A DNA stretch of 64,000 bases, from the NCBI RefSeq assembly GCF_039545795.1, contig NZ_CP154260.1, positions 1,431,001-1,495,000 on the forward strand, read 5' to 3'. The notes under the pieces were generated by a model. The model had not been told where the DNA came from. It searched no databases and saw only the letters and a program-made list of their open reading frames with translations. Positions 44,849 to 53,583 of the stretch are shown one piece after another. Positions within the stretch are counted from its first letter, which is position 1. Each line of letters starts with the position of its first letter. A program made the translations under genes and the position numbers. The DNA is from Chitinophaga niabensis (lineage in GTDB: Bacteria; Bacteroidota; Bacteroidia; Chitinophagales; Chitinophagaceae).

Positions 44849-45457
44849 ATGCAGACAACAAATACCACAGAGCAACAGATCATAGACGCTGCCAAGAAGA
44901 TATTCATGCAAAAGGGCCTGGCAGGCGCCCGCATGCAGGATATTGCCGATGAAGCGGGTATCAATAAAGCCATGCTGCACTACTACTACCGCAGCAAGGA
45001 TAAACTGTTCGACATGGTGTTCCAGGAGGCAATGGAGAACCTGCTGAAAAGGATCAATATCATCTTTAAGGGTGAAATGGCCTTCGAAGAAAAAGTAGCC
45101 GCAGCGGTGGATCATTACATTACTTTTCTGTCCGCCAATCCACACCTGCCTGTTTTTATTATCAACGAAATAAACCAGAACCCAGACAGGATTGTTGAAA
45201 GATTCGTGCATGCACCTGATTTTCCGGACATTAAGCAATTCATGAAAGAAATGCTGGTAGAAATGGAAAAAGGTACCATCCGCAGGATGAACCCCATGCA
45301 ACTGATGATGAATACACTTAGCATGTGCATCTTCCCCTTCATCGCCAAACCCATGCTCAGCAATGTGTTCGGCATGAATGACCAGCAATACAGTGCACTG
45401 ATGGAAGACCGGAAAAAATCTGTAACGGAGTTTATTTTAATGTCATTACGACCATAA
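44849..45457 (+). CDS. TetR-family repressor of the adjacent ABC export operon
   Basis: This 202-residue protein has an N-terminal HTH (EQQIIDAAKKIFMQKGLAGA, MQDIADEAGINKAMLHYYYR, SKDKLFDMVFQEAM) and a helical ligand-binding domain that is not recognisable by sequence. It lies 50 bp upstream of the TolC-HlyD-ABC operon on the same strand. The same palindrome occurs before this gene and before the operon, so it most likely represses both. The inducer is unknown. In E. coli the analogous YbhGFSR pump is also controlled by a TetR-type protein (CecR/YbiH). Confidence 0.92.
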   Translation: MQTTNTTEQQIIDAAKKIFMQKGLAGARMQDIADEAGINKAMLHYYYRSKDKLFDMVFQEAMENLLKRINIIFKGEMAFEEKVAAAVDHYITFLSANPHLPVFIINEINQNPDRIVERFVHAPDFPDIKQFMKEMLVEMEKGTIRRMNPMQLMMNTLSMCIFPFIAKPMLSNVFGMNDQQYSALMEDRKKSVTEFILMSLRP

Positions 45458-45475
45458 ATATTTTTTTGTCCTGCT

Positions 45476-45493
45476 ATTAACCAAATAGTTAAA
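45476..45493. promoter_or_regulatory. TetR operator, copy 2
   Basis: ATTAACCAAATAGTTAAA equals the matching 18 bases of copy 1 in 16 positions and lies 14 bp before the start codon of the TolC gene. It links control of the pump to the TetR protein. Confidence 0.72.
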
Positions 45494-45507
45494 TAAAATA
45501 GTTAGTT

Positions 45508-46767
45508 ATGAAATTGATCCCTCCACTGTTGCTGCTACTGCTCTCTTTGCAGGTATCCGCACAGGAGCAGTTCTTAAGCCTGGACTCGGCGCAACAGTCG
45601 GCAAGGCGCAATTATCCCCTGCTGAAACAGAAGCAGGTGCTGGATAACATGACGCGGCTGCAGATACAGAATATCAAAACCAATTACCTGCCGCAGGTGG
45701 AATTGAACGGTCAGGCTACTTATCAGTCTGAAGTAACGCAGATCCCCATCAAACTGCCTGGCATGAACATCCCGGAATTATCCAAAGACCAGTACAAAGC
45801 CACCATAGACGTGAAGCAGTTATTGTACGATGGAGGCGCCACTGCAAACCAGCGGGAATTGCAGGAAGTAACTAAACTGGCAGAGCAGCAGAAGGTGGAA
45901 GTGGAATTATATAAGCTCCGCCAGCAGGTATTGCAAACCTATTTCAATGCCCTGCTTTGGGATGAGAATATTGCAGCGCGCGAAAAGATGATGGAGGAAG
46001 TGAAACAAAAGATGGAACGCCAGCAGGCAGGCGTTGATAACGGCACAATACTGGCCAGCCAGGTGGACATCCTCAAAGCAGAACTCTTAAAAACAGAGCA
46101 GCAGTTATTTGAAGCACAGACCGGCAAACGCGCAGCTATACAGGTGTTAAGCCTGCTCACCGGTAAAGAGTTGCCGGCACCTCTCAAACTACAATTACCA
46201 CTTTCAGTCTCTAATCAAACGGAAGAATTACAGCGCCCTGAATTGCAACTCTATAAATATCAAACGAACGTATTGCAGCAGCAATCCAAACTCACCGGTA
46301 CAAAAGCATTGCCAAAGGTAAGCGCCTTCGCACAGGGAGGATACGGCCGCCCGGGTTTGAATATGCTGGAAAATAAGTTTGATTTCTACTACATGACGGG
46401 TATCCGTTTTAACTGGACGTTGTGGAACTGGCGCTATAACAGAACAGAACGCGCCGTGTTGCAGCAGCAGGAGCAAAGCATCCAGGCACAGTCGGAAGCC
46501 TTTACGCTCAATACAAAGATGCAGCTGGTGCAGCAATCTTCAGAGATCAGCAATTTACAGCAGGCCGTGGAGAAAGATAAAGAGATTGTGCAACTGCGTA
46601 CCAAAGTGAAAGAAGTATCTGCCGCGCAGCTGGATAATGGTGTACTCACAGTACATGATTATCTCACAGACCTGCATGCAGAAACGCAGGCCGTGATTGC
46701 ACATAAAACACACGAGATCCAATGGGTGTATGCCACATTATATTACCAGGTCATTAAAGGATATTAA
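45508..46767 (+). CDS. TolC-family outer-membrane efflux protein
   Basis: This 419-residue protein has a signal peptide (LIPPLLLLLLSLQVSA) and two copies of the outer-membrane efflux repeat with long coiled coils (for example EVTKLAEQQKVEVELYKLRQ and SEISNLQQAVEKDKEIVQLR). It forms the outer-membrane channel of a tripartite exporter. The gene heads the operon TolC-HlyD-ABC-ABC-permease-permease, with a TetR operator in front and 2 bp to the next gene. Confidence 0.93.
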   Translation: MKLIPPLLLLLLSLQVSAQEQFLSLDSAQQSARRNYPLLKQKQVLDNMTRLQIQNIKTNYLPQVELNGQATYQSEVTQIPIKLPGMNIPELSKDQYKATIDVKQLLYDGGATANQRELQEVTKLAEQQKVEVELYKLRQQVLQTYFNALLWDENIAAREKMMEEVKQKMERQQAGVDNGTILASQVDILKAELLKTEQQLFEAQTGKRAAIQVLSLLTGKELPAPLKLQLPLSVSNQTEELQRPELQLYKYQTNVLQQQSKLTGTKALPKVSAFAQGGYGRPGLNMLENKFDFYYMTGIRFNWTLWNWRYNRTERAVLQQQEQSIQAQSEAFTLNTKMQLVQQSSEISNLQQAVEKDKEIVQLRTKVKEVSAAQLDNGVLTVHDYLTDLHAETQAVIAHKTHEIQWVYATLYYQVIKGY

Positions 46768-46769
46768 AC

Positions 46770-47666
46770 ATGAAAACAACCTTAACAGTTATATCACTGA
46801 TCGTTTTATTCACGGCATGTAGATCAAAGGATGATGCTGCCGATGCCTACGGCAACTTTGAATCCACAGAGATCATTGTATCTGCGGAAGCCTCCGGCCG
46901 CCTGCTCAGTTTTGATGTGGAAGAAGGCGCGGTATTACAAGCCAATGCATTGGTAGGCGGTATCGATTCCGTTCAGCTGAACCTGAAGAAAGCACAGCTG
47001 GGTGCCAATATCAAAGCGGTGTTAAGCAAACGCCCCGAGATCACACCGCAACTGGAAGTGATCCGCCAGCAGATCGCTACACAACAAAGAGAAAAGCAAA
47101 GGATCCAGAACCTCTTAAAAGCCAATGCTGCCACGCCCAAACAGCTGGATGATATCAATGCGGCGATTGCGTTACTGGAAAAACAATATGCTTCTACTTC
47201 CTCCTCGCTGAATACGCAGATCAGTGGCCTGAACAGTGAATCGCAGCCCCTGGAATTACAGGTGGAACAGGTGAAAGAACAACTGGCGCAATCCCGCGTG
47301 ATCAATCCCATACAAGGAACCGTACTCACTAAATATGTAGAGAAAGGAGAGGTGGTCACTTTTGGAAAACCATTGTATAAGATAGCAGACCTGAATACTA
47401 TGTACCTCCGTGCATACATCAGCGGTGATCAGCTGGGCCTGGTGAAAACGGGCCAGCAGGTAACGGTGCAAACAGATCTGCCGAATGGTGAATTGAAAAG
47501 CCTACCTGGTACGGTAAGCTGGATCTCCGGCGATGCGGAGTTCACGCCCAAAACAATTCAGACACGTGAGGAAAGAGTACAGTTGGTATATGCCCTGAAA
47601 GTACGGGTACAAAATGATGGCAGCCTCAAAATAGGTATGCCGGGTGAGATAAGACTCTCTAAATAA
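46770..47666 (+). CDS. HlyD-family periplasmic adaptor lipoprotein (YbhG-like)
   Basis: This 298-residue protein has a lipoprotein signal (LTVISLIVLFTAC, lipobox Cys 17). The biotinyl-lipoyl-like half motifs (IIVSAEASGRLLSFDVEEGA and RVINPIQGTVLTKYVEKGEV) flank an alpha-helical hairpin (about 75-170), and a beta-barrel domain follows (LRAYISGDQLGLVKTGQQV). It connects the ABC permeases in the inner membrane to the TolC channel. Only 2 bp separate it from the TolC gene and 6 bp from the next ATPase gene. Confidence 0.93.
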   Translation: MKTTLTVISLIVLFTACRSKDDAADAYGNFESTEIIVSAEASGRLLSFDVEEGAVLQANALVGGIDSVQLNLKKAQLGANIKAVLSKRPEITPQLEVIRQQIATQQREKQRIQNLLKANAATPKQLDDINAAIALLEKQYASTSSSLNTQISGLNSESQPLELQVEQVKEQLAQSRVINPIQGTVLTKYVEKGEVVTFGKPLYKIADLNTMYLRAYISGDQLGLVKTGQQVTVQTDLPNGELKSLPGTVSWISGDAEFTPKTIQTREERVQLVYALKVRVQNDGSLKIGMPGEIRLSK

Positions 47667-47672
47667 AAGAAC

Positions 47673-48584
47673 ATGCAACCTATAGTTGTAGAAAATATCC
47701 ATAAAAGCTTTGGGGATATTAAGGCCCTGCAGAACATTTCTTTCACGGTGGAAGAAGGAGAACTGTTTGGGCTGATCGGGCCGGATGGTGCCGGAAAATC
47801 CACCCTGTTCAGGATCCTGGCTACGCTATTGCTGGCTGATAAAGGTACGGCAACCGTGAACGGATCGGATGTGGTGAAAGATTACAGGACCATCCGCTCA
47901 CAGGTAGGTTATATGCCCGGCAGGTTTTCCCTCTACCAGGACCTTACCATCGAAGAAAACCTCAACTTCTTTGCCACCATCTTCAACACTACGGTGGAAG
48001 AGAACTATGATCTCATTAAAGAGATCTACGAGCAGATAGAACCTTTTAAAAAGCGCCCTGCAGGCAAACTCTCCGGCGGTATGAAACAGAAGCTGGCACT
48101 CTGCTGCGCACTTGTGCATAAACCAAAGGTATTGTTCCTCGATGAACCTACTACCGGTGTAGACCCTGTGTCCCGCAAAGAGTTCTGGGAAATGCTGCAG
48201 CGTTTGAAAACAAAAGGTATCCCCATCCTGGTATCCACCCCCTACATGGATGAAGCCATTTTATGTGACAGGGTAGCGCTGATGCAGAAAGGAGAGATCA
48301 TGATGATCAATACACCGGCTGCTATCGTAGGCGACTTCGGTAAAAAGATCTGGGCCGCGCGGGCGGACAATATGTACCACCTCATAAAGGATATCCGCGC
48401 TTACGAAGGAGCAGACAGCTGTTATGCATTTGGCGAATACCTGCACGTAACGCTGCACACGGATGTGGAACAATTAAAAGCTTACCTGGCAAACAAACAC
48501 AAAGGCCTTGTTATCACCCCCGCAAAAGCAGGTATCGAGGATGCCTTTATGCAACTGATGCAGGAACAAAACGAAGCGGTATGA
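47673..48584 (+). CDS. ABC transporter ATP-binding protein (first half of a split YbhF)
   Basis: This 303-residue protein has Walker A GPDGAGKST at 36-44 (Asp replaces the more common Asn), the signature LSGGMKQK from 133, Walker B VLFLDEPTTGVDP and a D-loop. The LSGGMKQK signature with PVSRKEFW after Walker B matches the N-terminal half of E. coli YbhF. Its stop codon overlaps the start of the next ATPase gene by 4 bp (ATGA), so translation is coupled. The two proteins probably form a heterodimer that drives drug or cation export with the two permeases downstream. Confidence 0.94.
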   Translation: MQPIVVENIHKSFGDIKALQNISFTVEEGELFGLIGPDGAGKSTLFRILATLLLADKGTATVNGSDVVKDYRTIRSQVGYMPGRFSLYQDLTIEENLNFFATIFNTTVEENYDLIKEIYEQIEPFKKRPAGKLSGGMKQKLALCCALVHKPKVLFLDEPTTGVDPVSRKEFWEMLQRLKTKGIPILVSTPYMDEAILCDRVALMQKGEIMMINTPAAIVGDFGKKIWAARADNMYHLIKDIRAYEGADSCYAFGEYLHVTLHTDVEQLKAYLANKHKGLVITPAKAGIEDAFMQLMQEQNEAV

Positions 48585-49312
48585 ATAACTATGCGATCGT
48601 AACCAAAGATCTCACCAAACGTTTTGGAGATTTCATTGCTACCAATGCCATCACGTTTGAAGTAGCACAGGGCGAAATATTCGGCTTCCTGGGAGCTAAT
48701 GGCGCGGGTAAAACCACCGCTATGCGCATGCTCTGCGGATTACTGAAACCCAGCAGCGGAGAAGCGAAGGTGGCGGGCTTTGATGTATACACACAAACGG
48801 AGAAGGTGAAACAAAGTATTGGTTACATGAGCCAGAAGTTCTCTTTGTACGAGGACCTGACCGTGAAAGAGAATATCCGTTTCTATGGTGGCATTTACGG
48901 CCTGAGTAATCAGCAGATCAAAACCAAAACACATGGCTTGCTGCAACAGCTCAACCTGGAAAAAGAAGCCGGTCATTTAGTGAGTTCCCTTCCCTTAGGC
49001 TGGAAGCAAAAGCTCTCCTTTTCCATTGCTGTGCTCCATGATCCTTCCATCGTGTTCCTGGATGAACCAACGGGTGGGGTAGACCCCATCACCCGCCGCC
49101 AGTTCTGGGACCTGATCTATGAAGCGGCGGACAGGGGTGTGACCATCTTTGTAACCACGCACTATATGGACGAAGCGGAATATTGTAACCGCATTTCCAT
49201 TATGGTGGATGGAAAGATCAAAGCACTGGATACACCGCAAAAGCTGAAAGAGCAATTCAACGCAGCTTCCATGAATGATGTATTCCTGCAATTAGCCAGG
49301 GCTAAATCTTAA
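48581..49312 (+). CDS. ABC transporter ATP-binding protein with non-canonical signature (second half of a split YbhF)
   Basis: This 243-residue protein has Walker A GANGAGKTT (38-46), Walker B IVFLDEPTGGVDP and an H-loop (VTTHYMDEAEYC). The signature motif is LPLGWKQ (137-143) where LSGGQ would be expected. The same kind of change is found in the C-terminal half of E. coli YbhF, and the pairing TRRQFW behind Walker B also fits. The altered signature suggests that one of the two ATP sites of the heterodimer is weak or regulatory. It overlaps the previous gene by 4 bp and the permease gene starts 4 bp later. Confidence 0.93.
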   Translation: MNNYAIVTKDLTKRFGDFIATNAITFEVAQGEIFGFLGANGAGKTTAMRMLCGLLKPSSGEAKVAGFDVYTQTEKVKQSIGYMSQKFSLYEDLTVKENIRFYGGIYGLSNQQIKTKTHGLLQQLNLEKEAGHLVSSLPLGWKQKLSFSIAVLHDPSIVFLDEPTGGVDPITRRQFWDLIYEAADRGVTIFVTTHYMDEAEYCNRISIMVDGKIKALDTPQKLKEQFNAASMNDVFLQLARAKS

Positions 49313-49316
49313 CAAC

Positions 49317-50423
49317 ATGCGCCAGTTCATCGTATTTGTACGAAAAGAGTTCTACCATATTTTCCGCGACAAGCGCACGCTGCTGATCCTCTTCGGCATG
49401 CCTGTTATTTTGATCGTGTTGTTTGGTTTTGCCATCACCAATGAGATCCATCATGTACAGATAGCTGTGCTGGATAATGCCCGCGATACCTACAGCCAGC
49501 AGATGATACATAAGATGACCTCCTCCGGTTATTTTACAGTGAGGCAGAACCTGCGGTCTGCAGACGAGATAGAACCTGCTTTTCATAAAGGGGATATTAA
49601 ACTGGTGGTAGTGATCCCTGACCATTTTGGTGATAAGTTCTATCATCAGAAAAAAGCACCGGTGCAATTACTGGCGGATGCCTCTGATCCCAATACGGCC
49701 ACCACCGTTATCAATTATGCTACTGTTATTATCGCACAATACCAGCAGGAGTTAACGGGCAGGATTGAATTACCGCTGACCATTAATACGGAAGTGCGGA
49801 TGGAATACAATCCTTCCCTGAAAAGCGTGTTCCTCTTTGTTCCCGGTGTAATGACGCTCATCCTGATGTTAGTGTCTGCCATGATGACCTCCATCACCAT
49901 TACAAGAGAAAAGGAGTTAGGCACCATGGAAATATTACTGGTATCTCCCTTGCGGCCTGTTCTCATCATTGCAGGTAAAGTAGTGCCTTATATAGTGCTA
50001 TCCTTTATAATAGCGTGTATTATATTAGTGATGGGCTTCTTTATCTTTGGCATGCCCATCAAGGGAAATCTTTTGTTATTGTTGGGAGAATGCGGTCTGT
50101 TCGGGCTTACAGCACTTTCACTGGGCATCCTTATTTCCAGTATCACCAATTCTCAGCAAACGGCTATGATGATCTCCATGATGGGCCTGTTATTGCCAAC
50201 CATCCTCTTATCCGGGTTTGTATTCCCGGTTGAAAGTATGCCCCGGCCATTACAGATCATTTCGAACATCATACCCGCAAAATGGTTCATCATTATTCTC
50301 AAAGATGTGATGCTCAAAGGTGCAGGGCTTCGGCAGATCTTCCTGCCTACCGTGATCCTCGGTGGAATGACTTTATTCTTCCTTGTATTAAGTGTTCGGA
50401 ACTTTAAAACCAGGTTAAGCTGA
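49317..50423 (+). CDS. ABC-2 type permease (YbhS-like)
   Basis: This 368-residue protein has one N-terminal membrane segment (LLILFGMPVILIVLFGFAI), a large periplasmic domain (about 45-170) and five C-terminal membrane segments starting with FLFVPGVMTLILMLVSAMMT. The cytoplasmic elbow ITITREKELGTMEILLVSPL is typical of the drug-export ABC-2 type. It should pair with the next permease to form the membrane part of the exporter. Its stop overlaps the start of the next gene by one base. Confidence 0.93.
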   Translation: MRQFIVFVRKEFYHIFRDKRTLLILFGMPVILIVLFGFAITNEIHHVQIAVLDNARDTYSQQMIHKMTSSGYFTVRQNLRSADEIEPAFHKGDIKLVVVIPDHFGDKFYHQKKAPVQLLADASDPNTATTVINYATVIIAQYQQELTGRIELPLTINTEVRMEYNPSLKSVFLFVPGVMTLILMLVSAMMTSITITREKELGTMEILLVSPLRPVLIIAGKVVPYIVLSFIIACIILVMGFFIFGMPIKGNLLLLLGECGLFGLTALSLGILISSITNSQQTAMMISMMGLLLPTILLSGFVFPVESMPRPLQIISNIIPAKWFIIILKDVMLKGAGLRQIFLPTVILGGMTLFFLVLSVRNFKTRLS

Positions 50424-51541
50424 TGCGCACGATATTCTTTATACTACAGAAGGAATTCCTTCAGATCTTCCGCAACCGTGCCATGTTGCCGATCATCTTT
50501 GTGGTGCCGGTGGTACAGTTACTGATCCTTTCCTTTGCGGCGAATTACGAGATCAAAAATTTATCTGTTGATATCGTAGACCAGGATAACTCCACCTGGA
50601 GCCGCCAGTTGCGGGATAAATTGCTCTCTTCAGGTTACTTCTCTCTCAACAGGCAAACATTCAATCCAAAAGAAGCCTACGAAGACCTGGAAGCTAACAA
50701 AGCAGACCTGGTGCTCACTATCCCCCGGCATTTTGAGCGGGACCTTGTGCGGGAAGATGAAGTGAAAGTACAAATGCTGGTGAATGCCATCAACGGAAGC
50801 AAGGCAGGCCTCGCCAACGGTTATGCCGCCAGTATCATCAACAGCTTCAACCGGCAGATCAGGCTGGATTGGCTGGCGATGGATGAAGACAATTCCCCGG
50901 AGCATATAGCAGTTTCTTCCCGCTATTGGTATAACCCTGATATGAATTACAAGTTCTTTATGGTGCCGGGTATACTGGTAGTATTGGTAACACTGATCGG
51001 CGCATTTTTATCAGGGATGAACATTGTGAAGGAAAAAGAGATGGGCACAATTGAGCAGCTGAATGTAACGCCTATCCGTAAACATCACTTCATCATCGGC
51101 AAACTGTTACCATTCTGGATCATTGCTTTGTTTGAACTAAGCTTTGGCCTTATAGTAGGGAAGCTGGTGTTCAACATACCTATGGTGGGGAGTATCGGGT
51201 ATGTGTTCCTGTTTGCGGCTATTTACCTGGTGGTAATGCTGGGAATGGGACTGCTTGTGTCCACCTTTACGGAAACGCAGCAGCAGTCCATGTTCATCAC
51301 CTGGTTCTTTATGATCATTTTTATCCTCATGAGTGGATTGTTCACGCCCATAGAAAGTATGCCGGGCTGGGCGCAGCAGCTCACGCTGGCAAACCCCATA
51401 GCTTATTTTGTAAAGGTGATACGGATGGTGATGCTGAAAGGCAGCGGCTGGGCGGATATCCGGTATTACCTTGGAATGATGCTGGTGTTTGCGGTAGTGA
51501 TCAACAGCATTGCTGTATGGAATTACCGTAAAACAGTTTAG
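50423..51541 (+). CDS. ABC-2 type permease (YbhR-like)
   Basis: This 372-residue protein has the same topology as its neighbour: one segment (MLPIIFVVPVVQLLILSFAA), a periplasmic domain with DQDNSTWSRQLRDKLLSSGY and five C-terminal segments (IVKEKEMGTIEQLNVTPIRK marks the coupling region). With the preceding protein it completes the YbhGFSR-type pump. It is the last gene of the operon and is followed by a terminator shared with the convergent MocR gene. Confidence 0.93.
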   Translation: MRTIFFILQKEFLQIFRNRAMLPIIFVVPVVQLLILSFAANYEIKNLSVDIVDQDNSTWSRQLRDKLLSSGYFSLNRQTFNPKEAYEDLEANKADLVLTIPRHFERDLVREDEVKVQMLVNAINGSKAGLANGYAASIINSFNRQIRLDWLAMDEDNSPEHIAVSSRYWYNPDMNYKFFMVPGILVVLVTLIGAFLSGMNIVKEKEMGTIEQLNVTPIRKHHFIIGKLLPFWIIALFELSFGLIVGKLVFNIPMVGSIGYVFLFAAIYLVVMLGMGLLVSTFTETQQQSMFITWFFMIIFILMSGLFTPIESMPGWAQQLTLANPIAYFVKVIRMVMLKGSGWADIRYYLGMMLVFAVVINSIAVWNYRKTV

Positions 51542-51562
51542 TACAGTTGTAGGTAACAGACG

Positions 51563-51588
51563 GCCGGGGCATTACTGCCCTGGCTTTT
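51563..51588 (+). terminator. Terminator of the ABC export operon
   Basis: A 9-bp stem (51563-51571 with 51576-51584, loop ttac, one G-T pair) is followed by TTTTC. It lies between the operon and the convergent MocR-type gene. Confidence 0.82.
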
Positions 51589-51590
51589 CT

Positions 51591-53009
51591 TTACATCATC
51601 ATCTGGTGCGCCAGTTTCCCGATTGTTTTTAAACCGTCTTCCACCTGTTTGCTCCAGGGCCTGGCATGGCTGATGCGCAGGCAGTTGTTATAACGGTCCT
51701 GCAGCGAGAAGATCCTGCCAGGTGCAAAACTTACTTTGCGCTTCATGGCCAGTTCATACATTTCAAAGGTGTTGATGGACTGGTTCAATTCCAGCCATAA
51801 CACATAACCACCCTGCGGGCGTGTAACGCAGGTGTCTTCCGGAAAGTAATCTGCAATGGCCTGCTGGTAACGCAGGCATTGGGTATGGATCTGTTTGCGG
51901 AGGTTGCGCAGGTGATGCTCGTACCGCCCGTTCTCCAGGAAATGTGCAATAGCCGCCTGTGGCAGTGTAGCGCTGGATACGGAGTGGTTGAGTTTAAGGC
52001 GTAATACTTTGTCTTTGTATTTCCCCGGCATGGTCCAGCCAACACGGTATCCCGGTGCGAGGGATTTGGAGAAGGAATTGCAGAGCAGCACATTGCCGTT
52101 ACGGTCGTATTGCTTGCAGCTGGAAGGCCTGAGTTTGCCGAAGTAGAGATCGGCATAGATATCGTCTTCTATCAGGGGGATGTCGTATTTGTTCATGAGT
52201 TTCACCAGTTCCCTTTTGTTTTTATCCGGCATTACTGCACCTAAGGGATTATTGAAGTTGGTTACAAACACGCAGGCTTTGATCTTAAACTTGGGAATGG
52301 CTTTATCAAGATATTCAAGGTCCACCCCGCAAACCGGGTTGGTGGGTATTTCCAGTACTTTCAGCCCCAGGCTTTCTGCCAGCTGAAAGGTGCCGCAGTA
52401 AGCAGGGCTTTCAAGGGCAATTACATCACCGGGTTGGGTGGTGGCGGAGAGGCAGAGTGTTAAAGCGTCCATACAGCCCGTTGTGGTCACTATGTCATCT
52501 TCCGTGACATTCCCGTTCCATTGCAGGCTCATACGGGCAATTTGCCGCCTGAGGTTCACATTTCCCTGCAGGTTCTCGTAGTTCACCCCACCGGCGGGGA
52601 GGTCCCGCATCGCCTGGATGAGGGATTTGCCGAGTTTGGCGGCAGGCAGCAGTTCTTCCGGCGGAGCAGCCAGGGAAAAGCGCAGTACATCATCGTCGGA
52701 AAGGTGATAGAACACTTCTGTGATCATATCACTCACATTCACTTCCGCGGCTTTTTTAACAGGCCGGCAGATCTTGGGCATTTCAGGCATACGGCGTGGG
52801 GAGAACTTCACGTAATAGCCGGATTTAGGCCTTGGTTCTATGAACCCCTTGCTCTCCAAGTGATAATATGCCTGGAACACGGTACTCATACTGATGCCCT
52901 GTTCTTTACTCAGCGACCTTACGGAGGGAAGTTTGTCGCCTATCCTGATCACTTCTTTTTCTATCATCGTCTGAATGCGTTCAGCCACCTGCATATATAA
53001 ATGTTCCAT
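51591..53009 (-). CDS. MocR-type regulator (GntR winged helix fused to aminotransferase)
   Basis: This 472-residue protein is a fusion of an N-terminal GntR winged helix (1-70: IGDKLPSVRSLSKEQGISMS, VFQAYYHLESKGFIEPRPKS) and a fold-type I aminotransferase domain. The PLP-binding lysine is Lys315 in CNSFSKSLAPGYRVGW, and the phosphate/Asp contacts are around IPLIEDDIYADLYFG. MocR proteins use PLP or its aldimine as an effector and control genes of amino acid, vitamin B6 or other metabolism. It is divergent from the DinB-AlkA-Ogt operon across 100 bp, so that operon might be a target, but no pdxS/pdxT or gabT neighbour is present and the target is unknown. Confidence 0.93.
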   Translation of the reverse strand: MEHLYMQVAERIQTMIEKEVIRIGDKLPSVRSLSKEQGISMSTVFQAYYHLESKGFIEPRPKSGYYVKFSPRRMPEMPKICRPVKKAAEVNVSDMITEVFYHLSDDDVLRFSLAAPPEELLPAAKLGKSLIQAMRDLPAGGVNYENLQGNVNLRRQIARMSLQWNGNVTEDDIVTTTGCMDALTLCLSATTQPGDVIALESPAYCGTFQLAESLGLKVLEIPTNPVCGVDLEYLDKAIPKFKIKACVFVTNFNNPLGAVMPDKNKRELVKLMNKYDIPLIEDDIYADLYFGKLRPSSCKQYDRNGNVLLCNSFSKSLAPGYRVGWTMPGKYKDKVLRLKLNHSVSSATLPQAAIAHFLENGRYEHHLRNLRKQIHTQCLRYQQAIADYFPEDTCVTRPQGGYVLWLELNQSINTFEMYELAMKRKVSFAPGRIFSLQDRYNNCLRISHARPWSKQVEDGLKTIGKLAHQMMM

Positions 53010-53109
53010 GATGGGAGATTTGTACTGATATGGCCAAAATTACGGAAATGGAATCTGTTTATTCTGATTTAATTGTATAATTTCATCCTCCGTTTAACCA
53101 ATTCATACC

Positions 53110-53583
53110 ATGCTACAAATTCCAATTGCCACTGATACACGTTTACGCACACAACATTTAGCGCTGGAAGACATAACAGGAGAAGTTGCACAGGATGTGC
53201 TGGAGGAAAGGGTGAGGGAAGGCAAGTGGACGGCTCTTGAAAATGCCGCACACCTCGTGGCTTTTCAGCTGGTGTTCAAGGCTCGTATCCAGAAAATGCT
53301 GAATGAAGATGATCCCACTTTTGCTGCTTATTCAGGGGATACTGATCCGGTTTTCCTTTCCTATTGCAAACTCAGCAATGCAGAACTGCTGTCTATTTAC
53401 CGTAAAGAACGCACAGAACTGATCCGTTTGGTGGACAGCATTGACCCTGAAGACCTGTCACGCACCGGCAAACACATGAAGTACGGTGTGTTCAATATCC
53501 CGGGCTGGCTGGAAATGTTCCTGCTGCATGAAGCGCATCACTTATTCACTATTATTCAGTTGATCCATACACCCGGTAAATGA
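53110..53583 (+). CDS. DinB-family protein in an alkylation-repair operon
   Basis: This 157-residue four-helix-bundle protein of the DinB/YfiT type (DUF664-like) contains His residues at the three expected positions: LENAAHLVAFQ near the first helix and LLHEAHHLFTIIQLI near the last. Such proteins bind a divalent metal and include thiol-dependent transferases. Its stop overlaps the AlkA start by 4 bp (ATGA), so it is translated together with a DNA glycosylase. A role in repair or detoxification of alkylating agents is inferred from this. Confidence 0.82.
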   Translation: MLQIPIATDTRLRTQHLALEDITGEVAQDVLEERVREGKWTALENAAHLVAFQLVFKARIQKMLNEDDPTFAAYSGDTDPVFLSYCKLSNAELLSIYRKERTELIRLVDSIDPEDLSRTGKHMKYGVFNIPGWLEMFLLHEAHHLFTIIQLIHTPGK

